A program made the position numbers and the translations under genes. The notes under the pieces were generated by a model that did no database searches, was not told the DNA's origin, and saw nothing but the letters and a program-made list of their open reading frames with translations. From positions 4,519,538 through 4,583,537 of the forward strand of contig NZ_CP132336.1 of NCBI RefSeq assembly GCF_030758315.1: a DNA stretch of 64,000 nucleotides, read 5' to 3'. The first letter of the stretch is position 1. The number at the start of each line of letters is the position of its first letter. Below are positions 56,623 to 64,000 of this stretch, one piece after another. Source of the DNA: Pararhizobium sp. IMCC3301 (GTDB taxonomy: Bacteria; Pseudomonadota; Alphaproteobacteria; Rhizobiales; GCA-2746425).

Positions 56623-56676
56623 AATTCCGCACCTTTTGCTGCACGCGGAATTTCAAGTAATTTTTTTATCTTTTTT
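56623..56676 (+). terminator. Terminator-like hairpin with long T runs (possible sRNA 3' end)
   Basis: AATTCCGC (56623-56630) and GCGGAATT (56645-56652), 14-nt loop. After eight further bases come seven T (56661-56667) and then six T (56671-56676). No plus-strand gene precedes it, so it may close a small RNA transcribed from upstream. Confidence 0.4.
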
Positions 56677-57158
56677 CCACTTCCGTTCGCCTGAAAATGC
56701 CCGACTCGAAATTTCCGTTGTCCGCCAAACAGATGCAAGGTTCCGTTGCGGCATATCCATCCATTGCTCTGTCACACAACATATCGCTAACGCATTTTGC
56801 CCGAACACAAGTGGTTGACGATGTGGGTCTCCACGGTGCAATTTTTTGTCACGTCATCAATGCAACAGAGCAACTGTCCGTTTCTGGATGACCGGCGTTT
56901 GGGTGCGTTGTGTGTCAGCAGTTTTTTCGGTCCTGAGTATTGCAGGGTCATGGCTGTCCAGCTATCGATTTTGCGATCGTGCGGGCCAGGCTGCAAATCA
57001 GGGGCATTTAGTCTGCTGTGCCCGGCGCGAAATGCTGCGCGGACTAGAGGGTGGCGTTTCCTTGGAGGCCTTGTGTTTCCTTGATTCATAAACAGGAAAA
57101 AAGTGGTCCGTTTTAGGTATGACAATCTTGTGTCGAATTCGTAAAAATGTCATTGTAA

Positions 57159-57174
57159 ACACAAGATATGGTGT
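57159..57174. promoter_or_regulatory. NrdR box upstream of nrdJ
   Basis: ACACAAGATATGGTGT matches 14 of 16 positions of the NrdR consensus ACACWATATATWGTGT. A weaker half match ends in TTGTGT at 57118-57133, 41 bp away, about four helical turns. NrdR is the general repressor of ribonucleotide reductase genes, so this placement upstream of nrdJ is meaningful. Confidence 0.65.
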
Positions 57175-57530
57175 TTAAAGGAATTGTTAATACAATATCC
57201 TGACACTTGTCCCTGTCACCGAATGTGAGTCGGCCTGTCCTTCGAAAGGACAGGTTCTGCCAGCAGACGACTGCCGCGAGGCATTGATCTGCTGTGAAGA
57301 ATTGTCGGCTCCTGCAGCAGGTTTGAGTTGAACCGGTCGTTGTAGAAAAAGAAGGCCGGGCCGAAAAGGATGGCCGGAACAAAATTGAGAAAGCCGGCTG
57401 GCGCTTGCCGTTCAGCCTGTCAACGCGAAATATATGGGTGGCAACACACCCGCCACAGGAAGCCGGGCGCTTCCTTGTCAGACACCGGATGCCACTGGGC
57501 ATCAGCCATGAAGAGAGATTTGAGGCCACA

Positions 57531-60500
57531 ATGAAGATAGAACGTCGCTACACCAAAGAGGGCCAGTCTCCCTACGCGCAGATCAAATTTCGTAAAGCGA
57601 CCAGTGAGATTCGCAATCCCGACGGGTCAGTGGTCTTCCGTCTCGAGAATATCGATGTGCCCACCCAGTTCAGCCAGGTCGCAAGCGATATTCTGGCGCA
57701 GAAATATTTCCGCAAGGCCGGTGTGCCCACCCGGCTGAAAAAGGTCGAAGAGAATTCCGTGCCGTCCTTTTTGTGGCGTTCCGAGGCTGACAAGGCCGCC
57801 CTGGCCGATTTGCCGGCCGACCAACAGTCCGGCTCTGAAATGGATGCGCGGCAGGTGTTCGACCGGCTTGCCGGGACCTGGACCTATTGGGGCTGGAAGG
57901 GCGGGTATTTCAACACCGAGAAAGACGCCTCCGCATTTTACGACGAATTGCGCTTCATGCTGGCCACCCAGAAAGTGGCACCGAATTCGCCACAATGGTT
58001 CAACACCGGCCTGCATTGGGCCTATGGTATTGATGGGCCGTCCCAGGGCCACCACTATGTTGATTATCAGACCGGCAAGCTGGTCAAGTCCAAGACCGCA
58101 TATGAGCATCCCCAGCCTCATGCCTGCTTCATTCAGTCGGTTGAGGATGATCTGGTCAACGAAAACGGCATTATGGATCTCTGGGTCCGCGAAGCCCGTC
58201 TTTTCAAATACGGCTCCGGCACCGGATCCAACTTTTCGATGTTGCGCGGCTCCGGCGAGAAGCTTTCCGGCGGCGGTAAATCCTCCGGGCTGATGTCGTT
58301 CCTGAAAATAGGCGACCGGGCAGCCGGCGCGATCAAATCCGGCGGCACGACCCGCCGGGCTGCCAAGATGGTTGTGGTTGATATCGATCATCCCGATATC
58401 GAGGACTACATCTATTGGAAGGTTAAGGAAGAGCAGAAAGTCGCTGCGCTCGTCACGGGTTCCAAAGTGGTGTCGAAGCATCTGAAAGCTGTCATGAAGG
58501 CCTGTGTCAATTGCGAGGGGCCTGAAGGCGATTGCTTCGATGTCGCCATGAACCCGGCCTTGAAGCGCGAAGTGCGGGCCGCCAAAAAGGCTTTGGTTCC
58601 AGAGAATTACATCCAGCGGGTGATTCAATTTGCCAGGCAGGGTTACACCGATCTGGAATTTCCGATCTACGATACAGATTGGGATTCAGAAGCCTACCTC
58701 ACTGTGTCAGGTCAGAATTCCAATAATTCGGTGCGGGTCACGGACGGCTTCCTCAATGCGGTTGAGGCCGATAGCGACTGGGACCTGATTGGCCGGATTC
58801 GCGGTGATGTCATCAAAACGGTCAAGGCCCGCGATCTTTGGGAAAAGGTCGGCTATGCCGCCTGGGCCTCTGCCGATCCTGGCATCCAGTATCATACCAC
58901 CATCAATGACTGGCATACCTGCCCGGCAGCAGGCGAAATCCGCGCCTCCAATCCGTGTTCGGAATATATGTTCCTCGATGACACGGCCTGTAATCTGGCC
59001 TCACTGAACCTGATGCAGTTCCGCAGCAAGGACCGCAGCTTCGATGTCGACAGTTTCGAGCATGCCACACGGTTGTGGACTATTGTTCTGGAAATCTCTG
59101 TGCTGATGGCGCAATTCCCATCGAAGCAGATTGCAAAACTGTCCTATGAATACCGCACCCTGGGCCTTGGCTATGCCAATATCGGCGGCTATCTGATGAC
59201 CTCCGGCATTTCCTATGACAGTGATGAAGGCCGCGCCATCTGTGGCGCCATCACTGCTATCATGACCGGCGTGTGCTATGCGACGTCTGCGGAAATGGCG
59301 AGCGAGCAGGGCGCGTTCCCGAACTATGCGCCCAATGCTGACAGCATGTTGCGGGTTATCCGCAACCACCGCCGCGCCGCCCATGGTCTGGCGGATGGTT
59401 ATGAAGGTCTCAGCACATTGCCGGTGCCACTGGATCACGCATCCTGCGAAGACAAGAACCTGATCAAACGCGCGGAAAAGGCATGGGACAAGGCGCTTGA
59501 TCTTGGCCAAAAGCATGGCTACCGCAATGCCCAGGTCTCGGTAATTGCACCCACCGGCACCATCGGCCTTGTCATGGATTGCGACACAACCGGCATTGAA
59601 CCGGATTTTGCTCTGGTGAAATTCAAGAAGCTGGCCGGTGGCGGTTATTTCAAGATCATCAACCGGGCCGTGCCCGAAGCTTTACGCCAGATCGGCTACA
59701 GCGAGGCGGAGATTGCCGAAATCGAAGCCTACGCAGTGGGCCATGGCTCGCTGGCACAATCCCCCGGCATCAATCACAGCACCCTGAAAGCCAAGGGCTT
59801 CACTGACGAAAAGATCAACACAATCGAAGCTGGCCTCGGCTCCGCCTTCGACATTAAATTCGTCTTCAACAAATGGTCGCTTGGCGAAGAGTTCTGCAAA
59901 GATGTGTTGAACCTGTCGGGTGAGCAGCTGGATGACATGTCGTTTGATCTGCTCGCTGCAATCGGCTTTGACAAGGCGGATATCGAGGCAGCCAACATTC
60001 ATGTCTGCGGCGCCATGACGCTGGAAGGGGCACCGCATCTGAAGGATGAGCATCTGCCGATCTTTGATTGTGCCAATCCCTGCGGCAAAATCGGCAAGCG
60101 CTATCTGTCAGTGGAAAGTCACATCCGCATGATGGCCGCCGCTCAGCCATTTATCTCTGGAGCAATTTCCAAAACCATCAATATGCCGAACAGTGCAACT
60201 GTCGAGGAATGCAAGGAAAGCTATATGCTGTCCTGGCGCCTGGCGCTGAAAGCCAACGCTCTGTATCGCGATGGGTCCAAATTGTCGCAGCCGCTGAATG
60301 CCCAGCTTCTGGCGAATGATGACGAAGATCTGGATGCCGTGGAAGACCTGGTGGCCGCTCCACTTGCCGTTCGTGCAACCCAGGTTGCGGAAAAAATTGT
60401 TGAGAAGATCATTGAGCGCGAGATTGAAGTCCGATCCCGCGAAAAACTCCCGCATCGCCGCAAAGGCTACACCCAGAAAGCGATTGTCGGCGGCCACAAG

Positions 60501-61223
60501 GTCTATCTGCGTACCGGCGAATATGAAGATGGCCGTCTTGGTGAAATTTTCATCGACATGCACAAGGAGGGCGCCGCCTTCCGTGCCATGATGAACAATT
60601 TCGCCATCGGCATTTCGCTTGGCCTGCAATATGGCGTGCCTCTGGAAGAATATGTCGATGCCTTCACCTTCACCCGGTTTGAACCGGCAGGCATGGTAAT
60701 CGGCAATGACGCTATCAAGAATGCCACATCGATTCTCGATTATATCTTCCGCGAACTGGCAGTCTCCTATCTTGCCCGCAACGAACTGGCACATGTTCAA
60801 CCCGAAGATATGGGTGCAACCAGTGTGGGCCGTGGTGTTGAAGGCGACAAGCCGACAACACAAGTGTCGCATGGTCTCGTCCGGGGGCAGACGGACCGCT
60901 TTCGTGTGGTTGGATCAGAGCCTGCCGGAGCCGATAAGGGATCGCCGGCACAGGCTGCCAGTATTGCCCGCGTCACCCAGGCCTTCGCCGGCAGCAAGGC
61001 CGGACCGGCGGTGGCCTTCAAACGCGATATTGATGTCTCGATTTCCGAGGAAGTCTCCGTTGGCCAGACCCAGCCCAGAGACGACAAGGCCCAGCAGATC
61101 GCCATGGCCCGAATGAAAGGCTATGAAGGCGAAAACTGCTCTGAATGCGGCAATTTCACCATGGTCCGCAACGGCACCTGCCTGAAATGCGACACCTGCG
61201 GCGGCACCAGCGGCTGCAGCTGA
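57531..61223 (+). CDS. nrdJ: Vitamin B12-dependent ribonucleotide reductase
   Basis: Class II reductase making deoxyribonucleotides with adenosylcobalamin; it does not need oxygen. The 1230 residues begin [18 protein letters not shown]. Visible are the [13 protein letters not shown] segment, the allosteric and active-site core [12 protein letters not shown], the catalytic cysteine and glutamate in [13 protein letters not shown], and [20 protein letters not shown]. The C-terminal zinc-ribbon-like [18 protein letters not shown] continues with a [10 protein letters not shown] tail. The frame opens at 57405, but the ATG at 57531 gives the family start. The gene has a leader of about 350 nt and ends 28 bp before an insertion sequence. 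Confidence 0.96.
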   Translation: MKIERRYTKEGQSPYAQIKFRKATSEIRNPDGSVVFRLENIDVPTQFSQVASDILAQKYFRKAGVPTRLKKVEENSVPSFLWRSEADKAALADLPADQQSGSEMDARQVFDRLAGTWTYWGWKGGYFNTEKDASAFYDELRFMLATQKVAPNSPQWFNTGLHWAYGIDGPSQGHHYVDYQTGKLVKSKTAYEHPQPHACFIQSVEDDLVNENGIMDLWVREARLFKYGSGTGSNFSMLRGSGEKLSGGGKSSGLMSFLKIGDRAAGAIKSGGTTRRAAKMVVVDIDHPDIEDYIYWKVKEEQKVAALVTGSKVVSKHLKAVMKACVNCEGPEGDCFDVAMNPALKREVRAAKKALVPENYIQRVIQFARQGYTDLEFPIYDTDWDSEAYLTVSGQNSNNSVRVTDGFLNAVEADSDWDLIGRIRGDVIKTVKARDLWEKVGYAAWASADPGIQYHTTINDWHTCPAAGEIRASNPCSEYMFLDDTACNLASLNLMQFRSKDRSFDVDSFEHATRLWTIVLEISVLMAQFPSKQIAKLSYEYRTLGLGYANIGGYLMTSGISYDSDEGRAICGAITAIMTGVCYATSAEMASEQGAFPNYAPNADSMLRVIRNHRRAAHGLADGYEGLSTLPVPLDHASCEDKNLIKRAEKAWDKALDLGQKHGYRNAQVSVIAPTGTIGLVMDCDTTGIEPDFALVKFKKLAGGGYFKIINRAVPEALRQIGYSEAEIAEIEAYAVGHGSLAQSPGINHSTLKAKGFTDEKINTIEAGLGSAFDIKFVFNKWSLGEEFCKDVLNLSGEQLDDMSFDLLAAIGFDKADIEAANIHVCGAMTLEGAPHLKDEHLPIFDCANPCGKIGKRYLSVESHIRMMAAAQPFISGAISKTINMPNSATVEECKESYMLSWRLALKANALYRDGSKLSQPLNAQLLANDDEDLDAVEDLVAAPLAVRATQVAEKIVEKIIEREIEVRSREKLPHRRKGYTQKAIVGGHKVYLRTGEYEDGRLGEIFIDMHKEGAAFRAMMNNFAIGISLGLQYGVPLEEYVDAFTFTRFEPAGMVIGNDAIKNATSILDYIFRELAVSYLARNELAHVQPEDMGATSVGRGVEGDKPTTQVSHGLVRGQTDRFRVVGSEPAGADKGSPAQAASIARVTQAFAGSKAGPAVAFKRDIDVSISEEVSVGQTQPRDDKAQQIAMARMKGYEGENCSECGNFTMVRNGTCLKCDTCGGTSGCS

Positions 61224-61251
61224 GCTAGAGAGATACTGAAATGGAATATGC

Positions 61252-61275
61252 GCTCTCAGCTCGACTTTGTACATT
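61252..61275. repeat. Left terminal inverted repeat of the IS701-like element
   Basis: GCTCTCAGCTCGACTTTGTA followed by CATT. It pairs with the reverse complement of 63049-63072 at 22 of 24 positions. Confidence 0.8.
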
Positions 61276-62659
61276 ATGCGGCGAAGCAGAGAGCCTCTGC
61301 CATACGCACGAGACGGTCGGGAGGGATTTTGTGTCTTTCCCGGTGCGGCGGGGAGTGTTGATAAATGTCTCCGACCCATAAGGCGAGCCTTACGGCGCCG
61401 ATGGCATCGGTGAAGGTGAGATGGGTCTTACGATACCAGGCTGCGGCATAAGGAATGCTCGACTTGGACAACAGATCGCACGCCCACAAAGAGATAAGGC
61501 TGTAGAGACCAAGCAGCGCCGGCGTGGTGCGGGCGATAGCTTTGTCGGACCATTGCCGTTGGGTTTCGACGCCAAGATGGGCGCGGGTTTCGGCGAAGGT
61601 GACCTCGACCTGCCAGCGGCGGACGAACAGGGCGATGATGTCGGCAGGATCGAGCGTTGTATCGGTGCTGAAGAAAGCTTGCGGAGCGCGCCGGCCGTCA
61701 GGATCCCTGACGAGGACCCAGCGAATTGGCTTGGGCGGCGTACCAGGTCGGTACCACAATGCGGTGCTCGAGGTAATTTCGAGTGCCTTATGGTGCTTGC
61801 GCCCATACCAGGAGGACGCGGTGATCCTTTTCCAGGGCGTGGTCGGGTTTGAAAGCAGCGTTTTCAGCTTGGGCAAGGGTGGCCCCTTCTGCGCCGGGCG
61901 TCCGAGGGTGTGGCCGTCACGTTTTGGAGGGGCCGCGTAGAGATTGGCGTCGAGCCGCAGTCGGCTGATGAGGGTTGCTCGGCCGCCGATGGCGTACGCC
62001 AGTTCATGGACAGCGAAGCCGCTATCGCCCACGAAGACGATGTCGCGCTCTGGCATCCAGCGACAGAGCTGGAGCGCCCCTTGGCGGGCCCAGTCGGTCA
62101 GCAGCTTGTGCCTGCGTCCGCGCTGGTGGTCGGAGCGCTCCGAGGGGGCCAACAGGGTGAGCACCGGGAGGGCCTTCACAACACCTGCCCAAGGGACCGG
62201 CGTCAGCACCATGAAGCTCAACCAGCGCAGCCCGCTGGCTTTGACGAAGTGGCCATGGCTGGAGCGGACAGGATCGCGATAGATGCCGCGCGCAGTGATT
62301 TTGCGCCCCCATCGGCGCTCGATTGTATCGTCCATCCCGATGACCACGGGACCCTCCGGCACGAGGCGGTCGATGATCATGGCCAGCAGGCGCCGAGACA
62401 TATCGCGAGACTCCCAGCGGGCGCGGTTAAGGAGCTGATGGTAGCTCGAAAAGTTTTTCGCCTCGGCGCGCCCGGTCATCCGCAGGCAGGCGCTGACGGT
62501 GCGCTTGCCCGGGGCCAGCACGGCCCCCATGACCAGGACGAGCATGTGCTCCCAACTGGGCGCCGTGAAGCACGGGCGCAGCGCCTGCAGCCAATCGCGC
62601 AGGATCTGGGGAACGGGATCGCCCGGAGACGGCGGCAAGAAGGGGGCATGATGTTTCAT
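61274..62659 (-). CDS. DDE transposase, IS701/IS4-like
   Basis: Cut-and-paste transposase of 461 residues. The presumed catalytic triad is in GMDDTIERRWG (first Asp), VGDSGFAVHEL (second Asp) and RRWQVEVTFAETRAHLGVE (Glu). The last signature, V-E-x3-A-E-x2-R-x-H-L-G, is typical of the IS701/IS4 group. The frame opens at a TTG at 62713, but the ATG at 62659 gives a better start (MKHHAPFLPP). The stop is inside the left terminal repeat. Confidence 0.85.
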   Translation of the reverse strand: MKHHAPFLPPSPGDPVPQILRDWLQALRPCFTAPSWEHMLVLVMGAVLAPGKRTVSACLRMTGRAEAKNFSSYHQLLNRARWESRDMSRRLLAMIIDRLVPEGPVVIGMDDTIERRWGRKITARGIYRDPVRSSHGHFVKASGLRWLSFMVLTPVPWAGVVKALPVLTLLAPSERSDHQRGRRHKLLTDWARQGALQLCRWMPERDIVFVGDSGFAVHELAYAIGGRATLISRLRLDANLYAAPPKRDGHTLGRPAQKGPPLPKLKTLLSNPTTPWKRITASSWYGRKHHKALEITSSTALWYRPGTPPKPIRWVLVRDPDGRRAPQAFFSTDTTLDPADIIALFVRRWQVEVTFAETRAHLGVETQRQWSDKAIARTTPALLGLYSLISLWACDLLSKSSIPYAAAWYRKTHLTFTDAIGAVRLALWVGDIYQHSPPHRERHKIPPDRLVRMAEALCFAA

Positions 62660-62741
62660 CCCATGTTTCGAATCCCTTGTCGCTGACCATGCAAGCAGGC
62701 AAACCTGCGGCAAAGTGAATCACGTGCCCTGAGGTGTTCCT

Positions 62742-63041
62742 ATGTATGATCGGCACATGCAGCATGACGAAATCGCCGTTCGCATCGAAGCCTTCGACGA
62801 CGCCAATGGTGGTGGCGTCGGTTTTTACAAAGACAAGGGTGCCTACCATCTCTACCTGCTGGAGACGGAGGCGCCGATTGCCCGGCTGAAGCCGACCGGC
62901 AACGGCAACGAAGTCCGGCTCGGATACTGGTCACACCGGCGCAAATGGGAGGATGTCGATGACATCGGCGGCGTCGTCATACCCCTCGACGAGGCGCTCG
63001 AGTTCATAGCGAACGAGGGCATCTTCTGGCTCTGGACCTGA
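62742..63041 (+). CDS. Hypothetical passenger protein in the IS701-like element
   Basis: Protein of 99 residues, divergent from the transposase with 82 bp between the starts. It is preceded by GAGG at a suitable distance. It is acidic and probably beta-rich at the start (IAVRIEAFDDANGGGVGFYK), with YWSHRRKWEDVDDIGG and PLDEALEFIANEGIFWLW near the end. I do not recognise a known family. Its place between the terminal repeats makes it a passenger of the element. Confidence 0.7.
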   Translation: MYDRHMQHDEIAVRIEAFDDANGGGVGFYKDKGAYHLYLLETEAPIARLKPTGNGNEVRLGYWSHRRKWEDVDDIGGVVIPLDEALEFIANEGIFWLWT

Positions 63042-63048
63042 CCACAAA

Positions 63049-63072
63049 AACGTACAAAGTCGAGCTCAGAGC
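63049..63072. repeat. Right terminal inverted repeat of the IS701-like element
   Basis: AACGTACAAAGTCGAGCTCA followed by GAGC, the imperfect inverse of the left repeat. The passenger gene stops 7 bp before it. Confidence 0.8.
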
Positions 63073-63080
63073 CCGACTCA

Positions 63081-63990
63081 AAATTAATACCTAATGATTT
63101 CAAGTCCTTGCGATAAGGCGGGTGGTGCGCCGGATGGATGCGATGAGCAGCCAGGCCTCGGAAGATGCGATGGTTGCCTCCCAGTCTTTTGCCAAGCGAC
63201 GACACCTTCCAAGCCATGCAAATGTGCGCTCGACAACCCAGCGCCTTGCAATAACAACAAATCCTTTTGCGCCATCGGGGCGCTTGACGATCTCGATGGT
63301 CGGCCCATCCATGTTCTGAAGAACAGTTGTCAGCTTTTGCCCGGCATAACCGCCATCTGCGAACAGATGGGCAAGGCTGGGGAAGCTCTCTTTCGTATAT
63401 GCGATGGCGTTCGGCGCGCCATCCCTGTCCTGTATATCGGCGGTGTGCATGATCGCACCCAGCATATTGCCTTGTGTATCAGTGAGGATGTGACGCTTGC
63501 GGCCTGTGATCTTCTTGCCCGCATCAAAGCCGCGCGGGCCGCCGCTTTCCGTGGTTTTCACGCTTTGGCTGTCGATCACACCCGCTGTCGGCTCTGCCGC
63601 TCGACCGGCCAAAAGGCGTGCGGACATGACCAGCGTTTCGTTGATGATGTCGAGCATGCCGCTGTCGCGTAATCGGTAGAAATAGTGCTGGACCGTTGTG
63701 AAGGGCGGGAAGTCTTTTGGCAGCATCGCCCACTGGCAACCCGACGCCGCTATATACTGGATCGCGTTCCATATTTGGCGCATCGGCCATTTGCGCGGTC
63801 GACCGACCTTGCTCGGCGCAGGCATGAACGGCGCGATCAACGCCCATTCCTCGTCCGTACAATCACTTGCATAGCGCAAGTGTCTGCGGTCATATTGCTT
63901 CCGAGTGATTTCAGTCCAAGCCATCCGATCCTCCATTGTCTTTGCAAACAACAGAGAATCACAACTTGCTGAAATCACTCAACATAATTT
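63081..63990. mobile_element. IS5-family insertion sequence
   Basis: About 0.9 kb carrying one IS5-type transposase. Imperfect inverted end sequences are TGATTTCA (63095-63102) against TGAAATCA (63970-63977), and AAATTA (63081-63086) against TAATTT (63985-63990). The exact ends are uncertain by several bases. It begins within about 10-20 bp of the neighbouring element. Confidence 0.7.
63100..63924 (-). CDS. IS5-family transposase
   Basis: DDE transposase of 274 residues: N-terminal DCTDEEWALIAPFMP with the KVGRPRKWPMRQIWNAI region, then VIDSQSVKTTE (first Asp), LFADGGYAGQKL (second Asp) and RRWVVERTFAWLGRCRRL (Glu). This is the IS5/IS427-IS1031-like type. The frame opens at 63978, but the ATG at 63924 is preceded by GGAGGA at good spacing and was chosen. 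It appears intact. Confidence 0.92.
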   Translation of the reverse strand: MAWTEITRKQYDRRHLRYASDCTDEEWALIAPFMPAPSKVGRPRKWPMRQIWNAIQYIAASGCQWAMLPKDFPPFTTVQHYFYRLRDSGMLDIINETLVMSARLLAGRAAEPTAGVIDSQSVKTTESGGPRGFDAGKKITGRKRHILTDTQGNMLGAIMHTADIQDRDGAPNAIAYTKESFPSLAHLFADGGYAGQKLTTVLQNMDGPTIEIVKRPDGAKGFVVIARRWVVERTFAWLGRCRRLAKDWEATIASSEAWLLIASIRRTTRLIART

Positions 63991-64000
63991 TCGGTTGGCC

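Larger units (their letters stand above)
56413..57530. other. Long non-coding interval before nrdJ
   Basis: 1118 bp between the divergent receiver gene and nrdJ. It holds the receiver-promoter repeat, a candidate non-coding transcript end (56623-56676), an NrdR-like box (57159-57174) and a structured nrdJ leader. Several short frames (for example 56846-57091) exist, but none has a good ribosome-binding site. Confidence 0.55.
61252..63072. mobile_element. IS701/IS4-like insertion sequence with passenger gene
   Basis: Element of 1821 bp bounded by 24-bp imperfect inverted repeats (61252-61275 and 63049-63072; two mismatches; core AGCTCGACTTTGTAC). Inside are a DDE transposase on the minus strand and a divergent 99-codon passenger gene. 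No target-site duplication was recognised. It lies 28 bp after the nrdJ stop. Confidence 0.8.

Noticed and set aside
56846..57091. 81-codon plus-strand frame before nrdJ with a hydrophobic start
   Set aside because: No ribosome-binding site or recognisable family; left as possible but unsupported.
57231..57530. Cobalamin riboswitch in the nrdJ leader
   Set aside because: GCCACTG is present, but the canonical neighbours such as CCGCAACTGT and the final B12 box order were not found; B12-dependent nrdJ is also not the usual target. Kept only as a structured-leader finding.
61224..61251. Target-site duplication of the IS701-like element
   Set aside because: CTAG occurs near 61224 but is not at the terminal repeat edge and no matching copy flanks the right end.

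Overview
The window looks like a chromosomal segment of an alphaproteobacterium of the Rhizobiales/Hyphomicrobiales type. The evidence is the run of core genes tpiA-secG-pyrG-kdsA-rpiA, the short GltX2-type glutamyl-tRNA synthetase, class II DAHP synthase, psd-pssA, coaD-cyclophilin-queA-tgt, B12-dependent NrdJ, and the alphaproteobacterial DUF2059 and DUF2865 proteins. This assignment comes from family recognition and gene order; no database search was run. No tRNA, rRNA or CRISPR array was seen.

Layout. 1-12.3 kb: housekeeping metabolism (tpiA fragment cut by the left edge, DEAD-box helicase, secG, pyrG, VOC protein, kdsA, rpiA, DUF2059, glutathione reductase, YbdK-like carboxylate-amine ligase, class II DAHP synthase). 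12.4-19.6 kb: a nickel/cobalt-type metal cassette, made of an RcnR/NreA-like repressor with a perfect G-tract operator, an NreB-like efflux pump with a His-rich tail, and a NikABCDE-like ABC importer whose upstream region carries a NikR-like inverted repeat. 19.7-30.6 kb: an internally deleted DODA-type dioxygenase, nadE, an MFS gene, gltX, a DUF2865 gene that overlaps gltX tail to tail, a short secreted peptide, cysS, a GFA protein, cimA and a LOG-family gene. 30.8-35.3 kb: a LysM envelope protein with 23 pentapeptide repeats and an odd repeat-fed terminator, then an ArsR regulator and an Atm1-type ABC exporter. 35.4-41.1 kb: psd-pssA and a four-gene osmoprotectant (OsmF/YehZ-type) ABC importer. 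41.2-46.3 kb: a padR-adaptor-RND efflux operon on the minus strand with palindromes at its promoter. 46.4-55.7 kb: a small protein, a LysE exporter, then coaD, a giant 1632-residue exported cyclophilin with an alanine-rich coiled-coil tail, ppiB, queA and tgt. 55.7-61.2 kb: a receiver-domain protein, a 1.1-kb non-coding interval with a candidate sRNA and an NrdR box, and nrdJ. 61.25-64 kb: two adjacent insertion sequences, the first carrying a passenger gene.

The most unusual object is the exported cyclophilin (47954-52852). An ordinary periplasmic peptidyl-prolyl isomerase domain with intact active-site residues is followed by about 1430 residues of almost proline-free, cysteine-free, alanine-rich helix. 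It sits in the operon slot where a single-domain cyclophilin of about 190 residues would be expected, directly upstream of the normal cytoplasmic cyclophilin.

The metal cassette, the ArsR-Atm1 pair, the PadR-RND operon and the repeat-fed terminator are the other regions worth a second look. Start codons were adjusted by ribosome-binding sites and family alignment where the longest open frame was clearly too long.
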